From NCBI GenBank assembly GCA_017465605.1, contig JAFTVW010000048.1, positions 1-35,996 of the forward strand: a stretch of DNA of 35,996 nucleotides. The letters run 5' to 3'. The translations under genes were made by a program, and so were the position numbers. Shown here in pieces: positions 1 to 8,055 of the stretch (positions are counted from its first letter, which is position 1; each line of letters begins with the position of its first letter). Under the pieces are notes generated by a model. It was not told where the DNA came from and ran no database searches. It saw only the letters and a program-made list of their open reading frames with translations. This stretch comes from Alistipes sp. (GTDB lineage Bacteria; Bacteroidota; Bacteroidia; Bacteroidales; Rikenellaceae).

Positions 1-28
1 CCTGAGCCAGGATCAAACTCTCCATTGT
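1..28 (-). rRNA. 16S ribosomal RNA, 5' end only (partial)
   Basis: The reverse complement of bases 2-21 is the universal 16S 5' primer site (AGAGTTTGATCCTGGCTCAG, E. coli positions 8-27). The gene therefore begins near base 28 and runs leftward out of the window. Only its first ~28 bases are present. The base calls upstream fit an rRNA leader and a tandem promoter block, so this is the start of an rRNA operon and not an isolated fragment. Confidence 0.95.
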
Positions 29-204
29 AAAAATAAATTGTTTATAAATCTTAGCTCTAATCTCAAAGGTATTGTTTGAAATTACTCTTAATTAAGAGTG
101 AATAAAACTTTCTTAGCTGCTCAATATCCTCAAAGAACTTTATCCTAATTTTACTTAGAATTCTCCTATTTGACCACCCCGCTTTTTCGGAGCGGAAAGT
201 GGTG
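29..204 (-). other. rRNA operon leader with boxA-like element and palindrome
   Basis: This is the transcribed leader between the promoter-proximal start site and the 16S gene. Read on the minus strand it carries GTTCTTTG at 131-138, which resembles the boxA antitermination element found in rRNA leaders. It also carries a perfect 16-base palindrome, ACTCTTAATTAAGAGT, at 84-99, which could fold in the RNA or be a processing signal. The boxA reading is inference from similarity and position. Confidence 0.5.
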
Positions 205-236
205 CAAAGGTAAGGCAAGTTTTTTTATTCTCCAAA
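205..236 (-). promoter_or_regulatory. rRNA promoter P1 (16S-proximal)
   Basis: On the minus strand the -33 element TTTG (233-236) is followed by 20 bases and the -7 element TACCTTTG (205-212). This is an exact match to the Bacteroidetes primary sigma consensus TTTG / TAnnTTTG. It is the nearest of three tandem promoters to the 16S gene, and transcription would start around base 198. Confidence 0.85.
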
Positions 237-320
237 TATTTTTGGAAAAATTTTCAAAAAAACTTTTATTTCAAGAACCTTTGCCATTAGACTTGGATTG
301 TTTCCTCATCTAAGCGGGTG

Positions 321-352
321 CAAAGGTAATTGTTGTTTTTCAATTCTCCAAA
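321..352 (-). promoter_or_regulatory. rRNA promoter P2
   Basis: This is a second copy of the promoter module: TTTG at 349-352, a 20-base spacer and TACCTTTG at 321-328 on the minus strand. The surrounding ~70 bases (TATTTGGAGAAT upstream, A/T-rich flank, GCACCCGC after the -7 box) are very similar to P1, so P1 and P2 look like a duplication. Confidence 0.85.
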
Positions 353-426
353 TATTTTTGAAAAAATTTTAAAAAACTTTTTAAGAACCTTCGCTTATCG
401 AAGATTTCTCTCCTTCAAAGCGGGTG

Positions 427-458
427 CAAAGTAACGACAAAAAAACGAATTGTACAAA
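427..458 (-). promoter_or_regulatory. rRNA promoter P3 (distal)
   Basis: This is the third promoter-like module on the minus strand: TTTG at 455-458, a 20-base spacer and TTACTTTG at 427-434, which is one mismatch from TAnnTTTG. The bases after the -7 box (GCACCCGC) match P2. It is the most diverged of the three in its spacer. Confidence 0.7.
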
Positions 459-828
459 TATATCAACAACTTTTTCGAATATTATTTTCACTATTTTCGC
501 TATATTACTGACATATAAACCATTACGAAACCATTATTTTGCACCCAAACATTACCATTGCTACGATTCCCCATCTTAACTTCCATTTCTCTTACAGAAA
601 GTTCCCTACAAAAACCTCCTCGTGCAATATCCTTTATATATAATATATATAGGTATAGCGTAAAACCGTCCTCAAACTACTTTTTGCCGAAACAAGTTTT
701 AATCTTTTTTCATATATTTGTGAAAAGATTTTCTGCCACCAGCAGTTTTCTTATATGAAAATAACACAAGTATTTTGTCGGAACAAAGAGATGCCAACTT
801 CCGACAAAGTTAAAATAAAACGATTATT
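459..828. other. Divergent intergenic region between rRNA promoters and amylase gene
   Basis: This is A/T-rich sequence with no convincing gene. An open frame at 558-758 encodes a low-complexity Phe/Ser-rich peptide with no recognisable family and overlaps the likely amylase promoter. Apart from the -7-like box at 713-720, I see nothing specific. Confidence 0.6.
713..720 (+). promoter_or_regulatory. Possible promoter of the amylase operon (-7 box only)
   Basis: TATATTTG matches TAnnTTTG exactly. No TTTG lies 19-21 bases upstream; the nearest (683-686) is 26 bases away. Transcription from here would give a leader of about 100 bases before the amylase ATG. Confidence 0.4.
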
Positions 829-2121
829 ATGACCTCAAATAGCAACTATGCCCACCCCGAATGGAGTTATTCGGCCGTACTATACGAGATGAACATTCGC
901 CAACTCACTCCCGAGGGTACATTCCAAGCTGCAATGGAGCGACTTCCGATGTTGCGAGACTTAGGAATCGACGCCATATGGCTTATGCCTGTATATCCAA
1001 TCGGAGAGGAGGGCCGCAAAGGCTCACTCGGCTCCTACTACTCTATACGCGACTACTGCGCCATCAATCCCGAATTTGGGACAATGGAGGATTTCGACGC
1101 TTTTGTAGCAACGGCACACTCTCTCGGAATAAAAGTGCTATTGGATTGGGTTGCCAACCACACGGCCCGCGATGCAAAGTGGATTAATGGCAAATCCGCC
1201 GATTGGTATGAGCGCGAATCCGATGGAACAGCAAAAGTTCCCTGGGATTGGACCGATACAGCCAAACTCAACTACGCCAACCGCGAAGTATGGCGAGGGC
1301 AAATCGAGGCTATGCGTTTTTGGATTGAGAAACACGACATCGACGGATTCCGATGCGATATGGCAATGTTAGTTCCCATCGAATTCTGGCAGGAGGCATC
1401 AAAAGTCCTTCACGCCATAAAGCCCGATGTGTTTATGTTAGCAGAGGCCGAGGAACTGAATCTCTTTGATAGAGCTTTCGATATGAGCTACGCTTGGGAG
1501 ATACACCATATGATGTGCGACATAGCCAAAGGAGCTCGCCGAGTATGGGATTTACGCAATACGATGTATGCAGATAGAGAGAAATACCCCGCAACTGCTA
1601 TGCGTATGATGTTTACGTCCAACCACGATGAGAACTCGTGGAGTGGCAGCGAATTCACACGTTTTGGAGACTCTCTGCAAGTTATGACAGCTCTCACGTT
1701 CCTTTGGGAGGGGGCAATGCCGCTCATCTACACAGGACAGGAGGTTGGCTACGACCACTCATTCGAGTTCTTCGACCGAGATCCAATCGAGGAGTACACT
1801 CCCAACTCATACACCGAGTTCTACCGCAAGCTAACCGCTTTGAAACACTCTCAAAAGGCATTGCAAGCAGGTGAACGAGGAGCAAGAATCATCGAAATCG
1901 AGAACAATGCAAAGGATTGTATGATGACATTCGTGCGCGAGAAAGAGGATAGCAGAGTTGTTGCCATACTGAATCTTTCGCCATACACCATTCAAGCCAA
2001 TTTCAATACGGGAATATATGCTGGCACCTACCACGATGCCATTCACAACGAGCAGGTTGAACTGCCTACCCAAGTTGAACAGATTATGGCACCCTGGACA
2101 TTTATGATTTTACACAAATAA
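829..2121 (+). CDS. Alpha-amylase family (GH13) glycosidase, cytoplasmic
   Basis: The 430-residue protein has the GH13 (beta/alpha)8 barrel regions in order: DWVANH at about 106-111 (region I), GFRCD at 173-177 with nucleophile D177 (region II), LAEAE around 204-208 with E206 as likely acid/base (region III), and NHD at 265-267 with the third carboxylate D267 (region IV). All three catalytic acids are therefore present. There is no signal peptide or lipobox, so it should act inside the cell on alpha-glucans or malto-oligosaccharides, unlike surface SusG-type amylases. A short all-beta C-terminal region (about 360-430) fits domain C. It is the first gene of a five-gene run, with the TPM gene starting 11 bases after its stop. 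Substrate specificity cannot be read from the sequence. Confidence 0.9.
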   Translation: MTSNSNYAHPEWSYSAVLYEMNIRQLTPEGTFQAAMERLPMLRDLGIDAIWLMPVYPIGEEGRKGSLGSYYSIRDYCAINPEFGTMEDFDAFVATAHSLGIKVLLDWVANHTARDAKWINGKSADWYERESDGTAKVPWDWTDTAKLNYANREVWRGQIEAMRFWIEKHDIDGFRCDMAMLVPIEFWQEASKVLHAIKPDVFMLAEAEELNLFDRAFDMSYAWEIHHMMCDIAKGARRVWDLRNTMYADREKYPATAMRMMFTSNHDENSWSGSEFTRFGDSLQVMTALTFLWEGAMPLIYTGQEVGYDHSFEFFDRDPIEEYTPNSYTEFYRKLTALKHSQKALQAGERGARIIEIENNAKDCMMTFVREKEDSRVVAILNLSPYTIQANFNTGIYAGTYHDAIHNEQVELPTQVEQIMAPWTFMILHK

Positions 2122-2132
2122 ACCGACAGGTT

Positions 2133-3050
2133 ATGAGACACTTACTCATAATTATCTTAGCCACAATATGCTGCACCGTAGCCTCGGCTCGCCAATACAA
2201 TGTCGAGGATATCCCCAACGTGCAAATCGAAAATCGCTATCGCTTCACCTCGAATCCCGATGGCGTACTGACCCAAACTGCCGTCGCCCAAATTGATTCA
2301 ATATGTTACGACCTTCGCCATCGAGGCATAGCACAAGTCGCTGTTGTTGCGGTGAAAGAGATTAACACCGATGATGTATTCGAGTTTGCATACAAGCTCT
2401 TCTCCCGATGGGGTGTAGGCAGCAAAAGCGATAGCGGCATAGGAATACTACTGGTAGAGGAGGCCCGCGAGATACGTTTCATCACAGGATATGGAGTAGA
2501 GGGAGCTTTGCCCGATGCCATCTGCAAACGAATCCAAACTCAATATATGCTACCCCACTTCCGCCGAGGGGATTACAGTAGCGGAATGGTGGAGGGCGTT
2601 TCAGCTATACGGGCAAGACTCGATGGCAGCGAGTTGGATACAGGAGGCAACGACGACTACGAAGAGGACGACACCGCCGAAATTATAATGATTATCGTAA
2701 CAATGATGATAATTATTTTCGGCATTATATTCCTCATCATAATTATAGACCGTCACTCTCGTACCTGCCCTAATTGCAAGAAGGTAGCCTTAAAAAAAGA
2801 CTCATCAACATTTATCGGGAGAAGTTTAGGTGTCACCAAATACCGCGACATCTACATCTGTTCCAATTGCGGCTCACGCGTCGAGCGCAATCGCGACGTA
2901 CACGACTCCAACCACAACAATCGCCGAGGCGGTGGCCCAATAATTATGGGTGGTATGGGCCGAGGATTTGGCGGAGGCTCAGGCGGCTCGTTTGGTGGCG
3001 GCTGGGGCGGAGGCTCCTTCGGTGGCGGCGGCGCAGGCTCTCGATGGTAA
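2133..3050 (+). CDS. TPM-domain (YgcG-like) membrane protein with zinc ribbon and Gly-rich tail
   Basis: The 305-residue protein has an N-terminal signal peptide (about 1-19). A TPM domain follows (about 25-170; note the GVGSKSDSGIGILLVEEAREIRF stretch typical of the family), then an acidic linker and a very hydrophobic Ile/Met-rich transmembrane segment (about 185-207). Next come two Cys pairs (CPNCKK and CSNCGS) that look like a zinc ribbon, and a long Gly-rich tail ending GSRW. The TPM domain plus one membrane anchor and a Gly-rich end is the YgcG/TPM layout; the TPM domain is exposed outside the inner membrane. TPM genes very often sit beside lemA, as here (60 bases apart). The molecular role is not settled for the family; proposals include photosystem II repair in plants and phosphatase activity. 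I only claim the family. Confidence 0.85.
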   Translation: MRHLLIIILATICCTVASARQYNVEDIPNVQIENRYRFTSNPDGVLTQTAVAQIDSICYDLRHRGIAQVAVVAVKEINTDDVFEFAYKLFSRWGVGSKSDSGIGILLVEEAREIRFITGYGVEGALPDAICKRIQTQYMLPHFRRGDYSSGMVEGVSAIRARLDGSELDTGGNDDYEEDDTAEIIMIIVTMMIIIFGIIFLIIIIDRHSRTCPNCKKVALKKDSSTFIGRSLGVTKYRDIYICSNCGSRVERNRDVHDSNHNNRRGGGPIIMGGMGRGFGGGSGGSFGGGWGGGSFGGGGAGSRW

Positions 3051-3110
3051 CAATAAAACAGACCAGTAATAATAGAATCAAGAAGAAAACAATAATAAAA
3101 CAATACGATT

Positions 3111-3686
3111 ATGAAAAAAATTATCCTGATGGCCATCGTTGCCATCTTCTCAATGACCTCTTGCTCAACCTACAACAATATGGTAACAAAAGAGGAGGCC
3201 GTAAAGACTGCTTGGTCGAATGTTGAGACACAATATCAGCGTCGTGCCGACCTTATTCCCAATCTTGTATCAACCGTAAAGGGATATGCTGCTCACGAGC
3301 AGTCAACCCTGCAAGCCGTTGTAGATGCTCGCGCAAAGGCTACATCTATAACTCTGTCACCCGAAGACCTCAGTTCAGAGAAAATTGCCGAGTATCAGAA
3401 GGCACAGTCGGCAGTTACATCTGCTTTGGGCCGTCTGATTGCCGTATCGGAGAACTACCCCGACTTGAAGGCTAATCAGAACTTCTTGGAGTTGCAGGCT
3501 CAATTGGAGGGTACAGAGAATCGTATCACCGTTGCCCGCAAGGAGTTCAACGATGCTACTCAGGCTTATAACGTACAAGTTCGCAAATTTCCCGCAAATT
3601 TAGTTGCGATGATTTTTGGATTCGACCAAAAGCCATACTTCGAGGCTGACGCTGCGGCTGCCACAGCCCCAAAGGTAGAGTTCTAA
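3111..3686 (+). CDS. lemA: LemA family lipoprotein
   Basis: The 191-residue protein begins with a hydrophobic leader ending in a lipobox-like MTSC (Cys 18), so it is probably lipid-anchored. The LemA signature follows: ETQYQRRADLIPNLVSTVKGYA, then the helical segment with ARAKA, LGRLIAVSENYPDLKANQNFLELQAQLEGTENRI and the C-terminal VRKFPANLVAMIFGF. These cover the whole family domain at normal length. It follows a TPM-domain gene, the usual partner. LemA proteins form a helical bundle at the membrane; their exact function is unknown. The likely start is the ATG at 3111, because the leader peptide begins directly there. Confidence 0.93.
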   Translation: MKKIILMAIVAIFSMTSCSTYNNMVTKEEAVKTAWSNVETQYQRRADLIPNLVSTVKGYAAHEQSTLQAVVDARAKATSITLSPEDLSSEKIAEYQKAQSAVTSALGRLIAVSENYPDLKANQNFLELQAQLEGTENRITVARKEFNDATQAYNVQVRKFPANLVAMIFGFDQKPYFEADAAAATAPKVEF

Positions 3687-3716
3687 GATTCAAACAGTAG
3701 CCACCGCCCAACAACT

Positions 3717-5744
3717 ATGAAGACAAAATACCTTATTCTATCCATTGCTCTTGCAGTTATGGGGCTAAGCTCATACGCTCAAAAACAAGAGCGCAACCCC
3801 ATTCCGACAAGAGATTTATACTCTGACACTTGGGTTGCAACCGATGCAATCGGCCGTACTATGCCCACCAATGAGCAAACAGGAGATGTAAAGCAGGACA
3901 AACGTCGAGTTGTGGGTATCTTCTATATAACGTGGCACACGCAGAATTTTCACTCCATACCTTCGCCCTACTCAGGCGACATTACTAAGATTCTGCAACA
4001 ATCGCCAGAGGCTCGCAAGCAAACAGACCACCCAGCTTGGAAGAGATACGACCCTCATATGTATCACTACGCCGAGCCTGAAATGGGATATTTTCTCAGT
4101 CAAGATGAGTGGGTAATCCGCAAAGATATTTCGATGCTAACCGATGCAGGTGTCGATGTTATGATTATGGACGTCACCAATGCCGTACGCTATTGGGACG
4201 AATGGGAGGTAATTTTCAAGACTATGCAGAAGGTAAAGGCCGAGGGAAACCCTGTACCCAAATTCTGCTTTTGGGCATTTAATGGGCCTGTTATCACCGT
4301 CGTACAAGAGCTTTACAACAAAATATACAAGGAGAAAAAATACCCCGATCTATGGTTTTATTGGGACGACAAACCCTTATTGCTCTACAACTCCGACCCA
4401 CGCAACAATGCAAGTGGCGGCTGGGTGGAGAATCCCAACCCCAACTACTACGAGGCCGCTGTAAATGACCCCAACGACCCCAACTACAACAACCCCGATT
4501 ACACTCAGAAAACACTCACAGAATACACCAACGAAGTCAAAAATTTCTTCACTCTGCGTACAATGTGGTGGGGGTATTATGAATGGGCTGGCAAACGATA
4601 CATTGGTACAGAAGACAATTGGAGTTTTGGTTATAGTTTGGCTGATGAGCGTATCCTAAAAATGAAAGCCGAGGAGTTACTATCCACCCACAACGGTAAG
4701 CGCGAGCAAGCAGCCGTAACACCTGCTCAACACCCTGTAACTATGACCAAGAATCCTATGGGAGTGGGTAAATCTTGGACTCGACGCTATGGTGAGCCAG
4801 AACTCAACGAATATGATATGCCCGAAGTGGGTTATATTCCCTATCTCGACGAGACGAAGAATAATCCTGTACTGTATGGTGCATATTTTCAAGAGAGCTG
4901 GGACTACGCACTGAAAGGTGACCCCGAATTTCTCTATATCAACGACTGGAACGAATGGACTGCAATGAAGTTCGACTTAGGCCCCAACTCTCAATGGCTG
5001 GGACGCATCAACCCATTCCATTTCGTTGATCAATATAATATGGAGTTCAACCGAGGAATACAACCTATGAAGGGAGGCTACACCGATAACTACTATATGC
5101 AAATGGCGCAAAATATCCGCCGCTACAAAGGCTCACGCCCCATACCCGAGCATAAAGGTTACACAGAGTGTAAAATTGACGGGCGTTTCAGCGATTGGAA
5201 AAACAACACTATCGAATATCGCGACACACAGGGCGACACATTCCATCGTAACGCAAAGGGATATGGTGGCCACAACTACATCAACACATCAGGCCGCAAC
5301 GACATCATTACATCGAAAGTAGCCGTTGGCAAGCAGACAATATCGTTCTACGCAGAAACCTCAAATAACATCACACCCCACACCGACAAAAATTGGTTGC
5401 TTTTGTTGATTGATGCCGACAACAACTCTTCGACCGGCTGGTACGGTTATGATTTCATCGTAAACCAAAGCGTAAAGGACAAGCATACCACAACTCTGCA
5501 ACAGTACGACAATGAGAAAAAAGAGTGGAGTTATGTGGCCGATTTAGCTATGCGCTATGCGGATAATCGTATAGAATTAGCCATTCCCCGCCAACTCATC
5601 AATGCTACGAGCGATAAATTGACTATGGATTTCAAATGGGCAGACAATCCCGAGGAACTTTCCGACCCAATTTCGCTCTGCCTCAATGGCGACACCGCCC
5701 CCAACCGCCGATTCAACTACCGATTAATTTGGAACAAAGAGTAA
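3717..5744 (+). CDS. Exported GH71/GH99-like glycoside hydrolase with C-terminal CBM9-like domain
   Basis: The 675-residue protein starts with a clear signal peptide (cleavage near SSYA-Q, residue 21). Residues about 60-460 form a barrel-like domain of the GH71/GH99-like type. It has VVGIFYITWH near the start, DAGVDVMIMDVTNA in the middle, and NDWNEW at 409-414 close to the end of the barrel, a motif shared with GH99-like and WbsX-type proteins. Residues about 480-650 look like a CBM9/DOMON-type beta sandwich (CKIDGRFSDWKN, then LLLLIDADNNSSTGW, then GYDFIVN), a fold often attached to secreted polysaccharide enzymes. The protein is thus likely periplasmic or outer membrane associated and acts on a host or plant glycan. 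The substrate is not predictable from the sequence alone. It lies 30 bases after lemA and 4 bases before the oxidoreductase, which suggests co-transcription. Confidence 0.75.
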   Translation: MKTKYLILSIALAVMGLSSYAQKQERNPIPTRDLYSDTWVATDAIGRTMPTNEQTGDVKQDKRRVVGIFYITWHTQNFHSIPSPYSGDITKILQQSPEARKQTDHPAWKRYDPHMYHYAEPEMGYFLSQDEWVIRKDISMLTDAGVDVMIMDVTNAVRYWDEWEVIFKTMQKVKAEGNPVPKFCFWAFNGPVITVVQELYNKIYKEKKYPDLWFYWDDKPLLLYNSDPRNNASGGWVENPNPNYYEAAVNDPNDPNYNNPDYTQKTLTEYTNEVKNFFTLRTMWWGYYEWAGKRYIGTEDNWSFGYSLADERILKMKAEELLSTHNGKREQAAVTPAQHPVTMTKNPMGVGKSWTRRYGEPELNEYDMPEVGYIPYLDETKNNPVLYGAYFQESWDYALKGDPEFLYINDWNEWTAMKFDLGPNSQWLGRINPFHFVDQYNMEFNRGIQPMKGGYTDNYYMQMAQNIRRYKGSRPIPEHKGYTECKIDGRFSDWKNNTIEYRDTQGDTFHRNAKGYGGHNYINTSGRNDIITSKVAVGKQTISFYAETSNNITPHTDKNWLLLLIDADNNSSTGWYGYDFIVNQSVKDKHTTTLQQYDNEKKEWSYVADLAMRYADNRIELAIPRQLINATSDKLTMDFKWADNPEELSDPISLCLNGDTAPNRRFNYRLIWNKE

Positions 5745-5748
5745 TTAT

Positions 5749-6771
5749 ATGAAAAAAATTCGTTTCGGAGTCGTTGGCTCCAATTTCATAACCGACTGGG
5801 TGCTGGCAGGCGCAAAGGAAGATGAGCGATTTGAACTCTCGGCCATCTACTCTCGTACCCGCGAGCGTGGCGAAGAGTTTGCCGCCAAGCACAATATTCC
5901 TCACGTCTTTACATCATTGGAAGAGATGGTGTCGAGCGACTTGATTGATGCCGTCTATATCGCATCGCCCAACTATGTCCACGCCTCGCAAAGCATACTT
6001 GCGATGAATCACGGCAAGCACGTCTTATGCGAAAAGCCAATGGCATCAAACGCCAAAGAGGCCCGCAAGATGGTCGAAGCTGCTCACCGCAACGGAGTTG
6101 CGCTTATGGAGGCAATGAAGAGTACACTCAGCCCAAACTTTACAGCCGTACGCGAGAATCTCCACCGCTTGGGAACAATCCGCCGCTACTTCGCATCGTT
6201 TTGCCAATACTCATCACGTTACGACAAATTCAAGGAGGGCATAGTTCTCAATGCATTCCGCCCCGAGCTCTCCAACGGAGCGATGATGGATATTGGCATC
6301 TACACCATCTACCCGATGGTCGTTTTGTTTGGTCGCCCAAAATCTATTTCGGCTCAGGGTATCGTATTATCAAGCGGTGCCGACGGACAAGGTGCTGTGA
6401 ATATGGAATACGAAGGCGTCAACGCCACTATCCTCTACTCAAAAATTGCCAACTCTCAACTTCCTGCCGAGATTGAGGGTGAGGAGGGTAATATCCATAT
6501 CGACCGAATCCAAACTCCCGTTGATATTCGTTTCTATCCCCGCCAAGCTCCCGCTTCGGGTCACGAGAAACGCGCCGAGGGTGAAAACATATCATCAACC
6601 GACACCCACAACGAGTATTATCACGAAATCAAGGAGTTCATCGACCTTATCGAGCAGGGCCGCCTCGAATCCGACATCAACAGTCACGAGGCTTCAATCA
6701 CCACACTCGAAATCATCGATGAGGTTCGCCGTCAGCTTGGGGTTCACTACCCTGCTGACGATGAGCAATAG
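5749..6771 (+). CDS. Gfo/Idh/MocA family NAD(P)-dependent oxidoreductase
   Basis: The 340-residue protein has an N-terminal Rossmann fold with GVVGSNFI at 7-14. The family's EKP motif is at 95-97 (within HVLCEKPMAS), where the lysine sits at the active site. A C-terminal alpha/beta substrate domain follows (about 125-330). The length is normal and there is no signal peptide, so it is cytoplasmic. Family members oxidise or reduce sugars, inositols or related carbonyls with NAD(P). The gene begins only 4 bases after the hydrolase stop, so a role in processing a sugar released by that enzyme is plausible but inferred. The last ~59 bases overlap the convergent DoxX gene on the other strand. Confidence 0.9.
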   Translation: MKKIRFGVVGSNFITDWVLAGAKEDERFELSAIYSRTRERGEEFAAKHNIPHVFTSLEEMVSSDLIDAVYIASPNYVHASQSILAMNHGKHVLCEKPMASNAKEARKMVEAAHRNGVALMEAMKSTLSPNFTAVRENLHRLGTIRRYFASFCQYSSRYDKFKEGIVLNAFRPELSNGAMMDIGIYTIYPMVVLFGRPKSISAQGIVLSSGADGQGAVNMEYEGVNATILYSKIANSQLPAEIEGEEGNIHIDRIQTPVDIRFYPRQAPASGHEKRAEGENISSTDTHNEYYHEIKEFIDLIEQGRLESDINSHEASITTLEIIDEVRRQLGVHYPADDEQ

Positions 6772-7234
6772 CCTCATCTACCATAGCCGTTGCAATAGCC
6801 GTACGCTCTTTATATAGTCGTGCGGCTATTATATTGTCAAGCGAGAATCGGCCTGCACCCACAAAAATCAGCACTACGAATATCACCAAAAATATCACAG
6901 CCAGCTCCTTTGCTGCAAACGATTGCCCATTGTGCACTATAAACATAGCCACACACATTGAAAAAATCAGCGGCAACAGGGCCAATCTGAAAAACGCCCC
7001 TACAATCACCGCAACCGAACAAAACACCTCAGCAAAAATTACCAGACAGAGCGACAATCTATGCCCCAACCCCAGCGGATTCGGAAAACCTACGACCAGC
7101 TCCTCAAAGTTCTCAATCTTCGACACTCCGTGCCACAGCATCAGCCCGCCAAACAACAGACGCAACACCAACACCAGCACCGACATCGAAGCCGAATAAT
7201 TCTTGTAAGGAAAAAGTAACGATAAAATCTTCAT
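6713..7234 (-). CDS. DoxX family membrane protein
   Basis: The protein has about 173 residues and four hydrophobic segments (roughly 17-35, 60-80, 82-100 and 110-130). It carries the DoxX-like features LRLLFGGLMLWHGVSKI at the first helix and a conserved polar pair between helices. I chose the ATG at 7234 (MKILSLLFPY), because extending to 7246 would need a TTG start. Family members are small inner-membrane proteins of unclear or redox-linked function. The C-terminal ~45 residues (after SLDNII) are hydrophilic and rich in Arg/Glu/Gln. The last ~19 codons are antisense to the oxidoreductase gene, so that tail may be an extension created by loss of an earlier stop. The gene has no co-directional neighbour close by. 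Confidence 0.8.
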   Translation of the reverse strand: MKILSLLFPYKNYSASMSVLVLVLRLLFGGLMLWHGVSKIENFEELVVGFPNPLGLGHRLSLCLVIFAEVFCSVAVIVGAFFRLALLPLIFSMCVAMFIVHNGQSFAAKELAVIFLVIFVVLIFVGAGRFSLDNIIAARLYKERTAIATAMVDEAIAHRQQGSEPQADGEPHR

Positions 7235-7312
7235 CTTCTCAATCAATTAATTATCAAACCTCTCACCCTTCGATGTGCAACTTGTGTGCCGACATAGGCT
7301 CACACCCAACCA

Positions 7313-7346
7313 CAAAAAAAGCGACCACTCCTTTCGGAATAGTCGC
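7313..7346 (-). terminator. Intrinsic terminator of rpmI-rplT
   Basis: On the minus strand, just after rplT, GCGACTATTCC pairs with GGAGTGGTCGC around a 4-base loop (GAAA) and is followed by seven T residues (7314-7320 on the plus strand are A). This is a classic rho-independent terminator 29 bases past the rplT stop. Confidence 0.85.
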
Positions 7347-7374
7347 TCAATCTGCGCTCACAAGGAGCAGCAAG

Positions 7375-7719
7375 CTATTTTACTGCATTAACAATTGCCT
7401 CGAATGCCTTAGGCTCGTTCATTGCCAAGTCAGCCAAAACCTTGCGGTTCATAGCGATACCCTTAGCATTGTACTTGCCCATAAACTCTGAATAAGTCAT
7501 ACCGTAAGCGCGAACTGCTGCGTTGATACGAGTAATCCACAAAGAGCGGTATGTTCTCTTTTTAATCTGACGGTGTGCATATGCATATTGCAAACCCTTC
7601 TCGACAGTGTTTTTCGCAACTGTCCAAACGTTTCCCCTTGAACCAAAGTTACCTTTGGCAAGCTTCAAAACCTTTTTTCTTCTTGCGCGTGACGCAACAG
7701 CGTTGACTGAACGTGGCAT
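7375..7719 (-). CDS. rplT: 50S ribosomal protein L20
   Basis: The 114-residue protein begins [26 protein letters not shown], the invariant basic N-terminus of L20 that threads into 23S rRNA. It continues with the family's [14 protein letters not shown] and a helical C-terminus ending in [18 protein letters not shown]. The frame stays open nine codons further upstream (to 7746), but L20 starts at MPR in essentially all bacteria, so 7719 is the better start. L20 is an early assembly protein of the large subunit. It lies 107 bases after rpmI and is followed by a strong terminator. Confidence 0.97.
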   Translation of the reverse strand: MPRSVNAVASRARRKKVLKLAKGNFGSRGNVWTVAKNTVEKGLQYAYAHRQIKKRTYRSLWITRINAAVRAYGMTYSEFMGKYNAKGIAMNRKVLADLAMNEPKAFEAIVNAVK

Positions 7720-7826
7720 AGTAAATAAGTTTTTGATGGAACTCATAGCGGCGTGATTCTCTCACGCTCTTTGGGGCTATTTTGTCCCGAATTTGTTAAT
7801 AAAAAATGTTCGACTTGCGTGGTTAA

Positions 7827-8021
7827 TTATTTAACCAACAAGTTCTTGATCTTAGCCTCATCGGCTGCTGATACTGTTGAAGAGTAACAAAGGTTACGCT
7901 TCTGCTTCTTAGTCTTTTTTGTCAGGATGTGACTGTGATAAGCGTGCTTGCGCTTGATCTTACCTGTGCCGGTGAAAGTAAAACGTTTCTTTGCAGCGGC
8001 ATTTGTTTTCATTTTTGGCAT
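7827..8021 (-). CDS. rpmI: 50S ribosomal protein L35
   Basis: The 64-residue protein [44 protein letters not shown] is a textbook L35: short, very basic and full length. It sits directly upstream of rplT, the normal partner. The usual upstream gene, infC (IF3), is absent. A Bacteroidetes-type promoter lies only ~35 bases upstream, so rpmI is the first gene of this transcript. Confidence 0.97.
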   Translation of the reverse strand: MPKMKTNAAAKKRFTFTGTGKIKRKHAYHSHILTKKTKKQKRNLCYSSTVSAADEAKIKNLLVK

Positions 8022-8055
8022 TTTCGTAAATTGTTATTTAGTTAAACATAGCGCG

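Noticed and set aside
558-758. Open frame of 66 codons before the amylase gene
   Set aside because: Low-complexity composition, no family, overlaps the probable promoter box at 713-720.
2852-3145. Pro-rich frame on the minus strand opposite the TPM tail
   Set aside because: It is the antisense reading of the Gly-rich codons of the TPM gene; composition explains it.
7720-7746. Extended N-terminus of L20
   Set aside because: L20 almost always begins MPR; the nine extra codons lie in the rpmI-rplT spacer.
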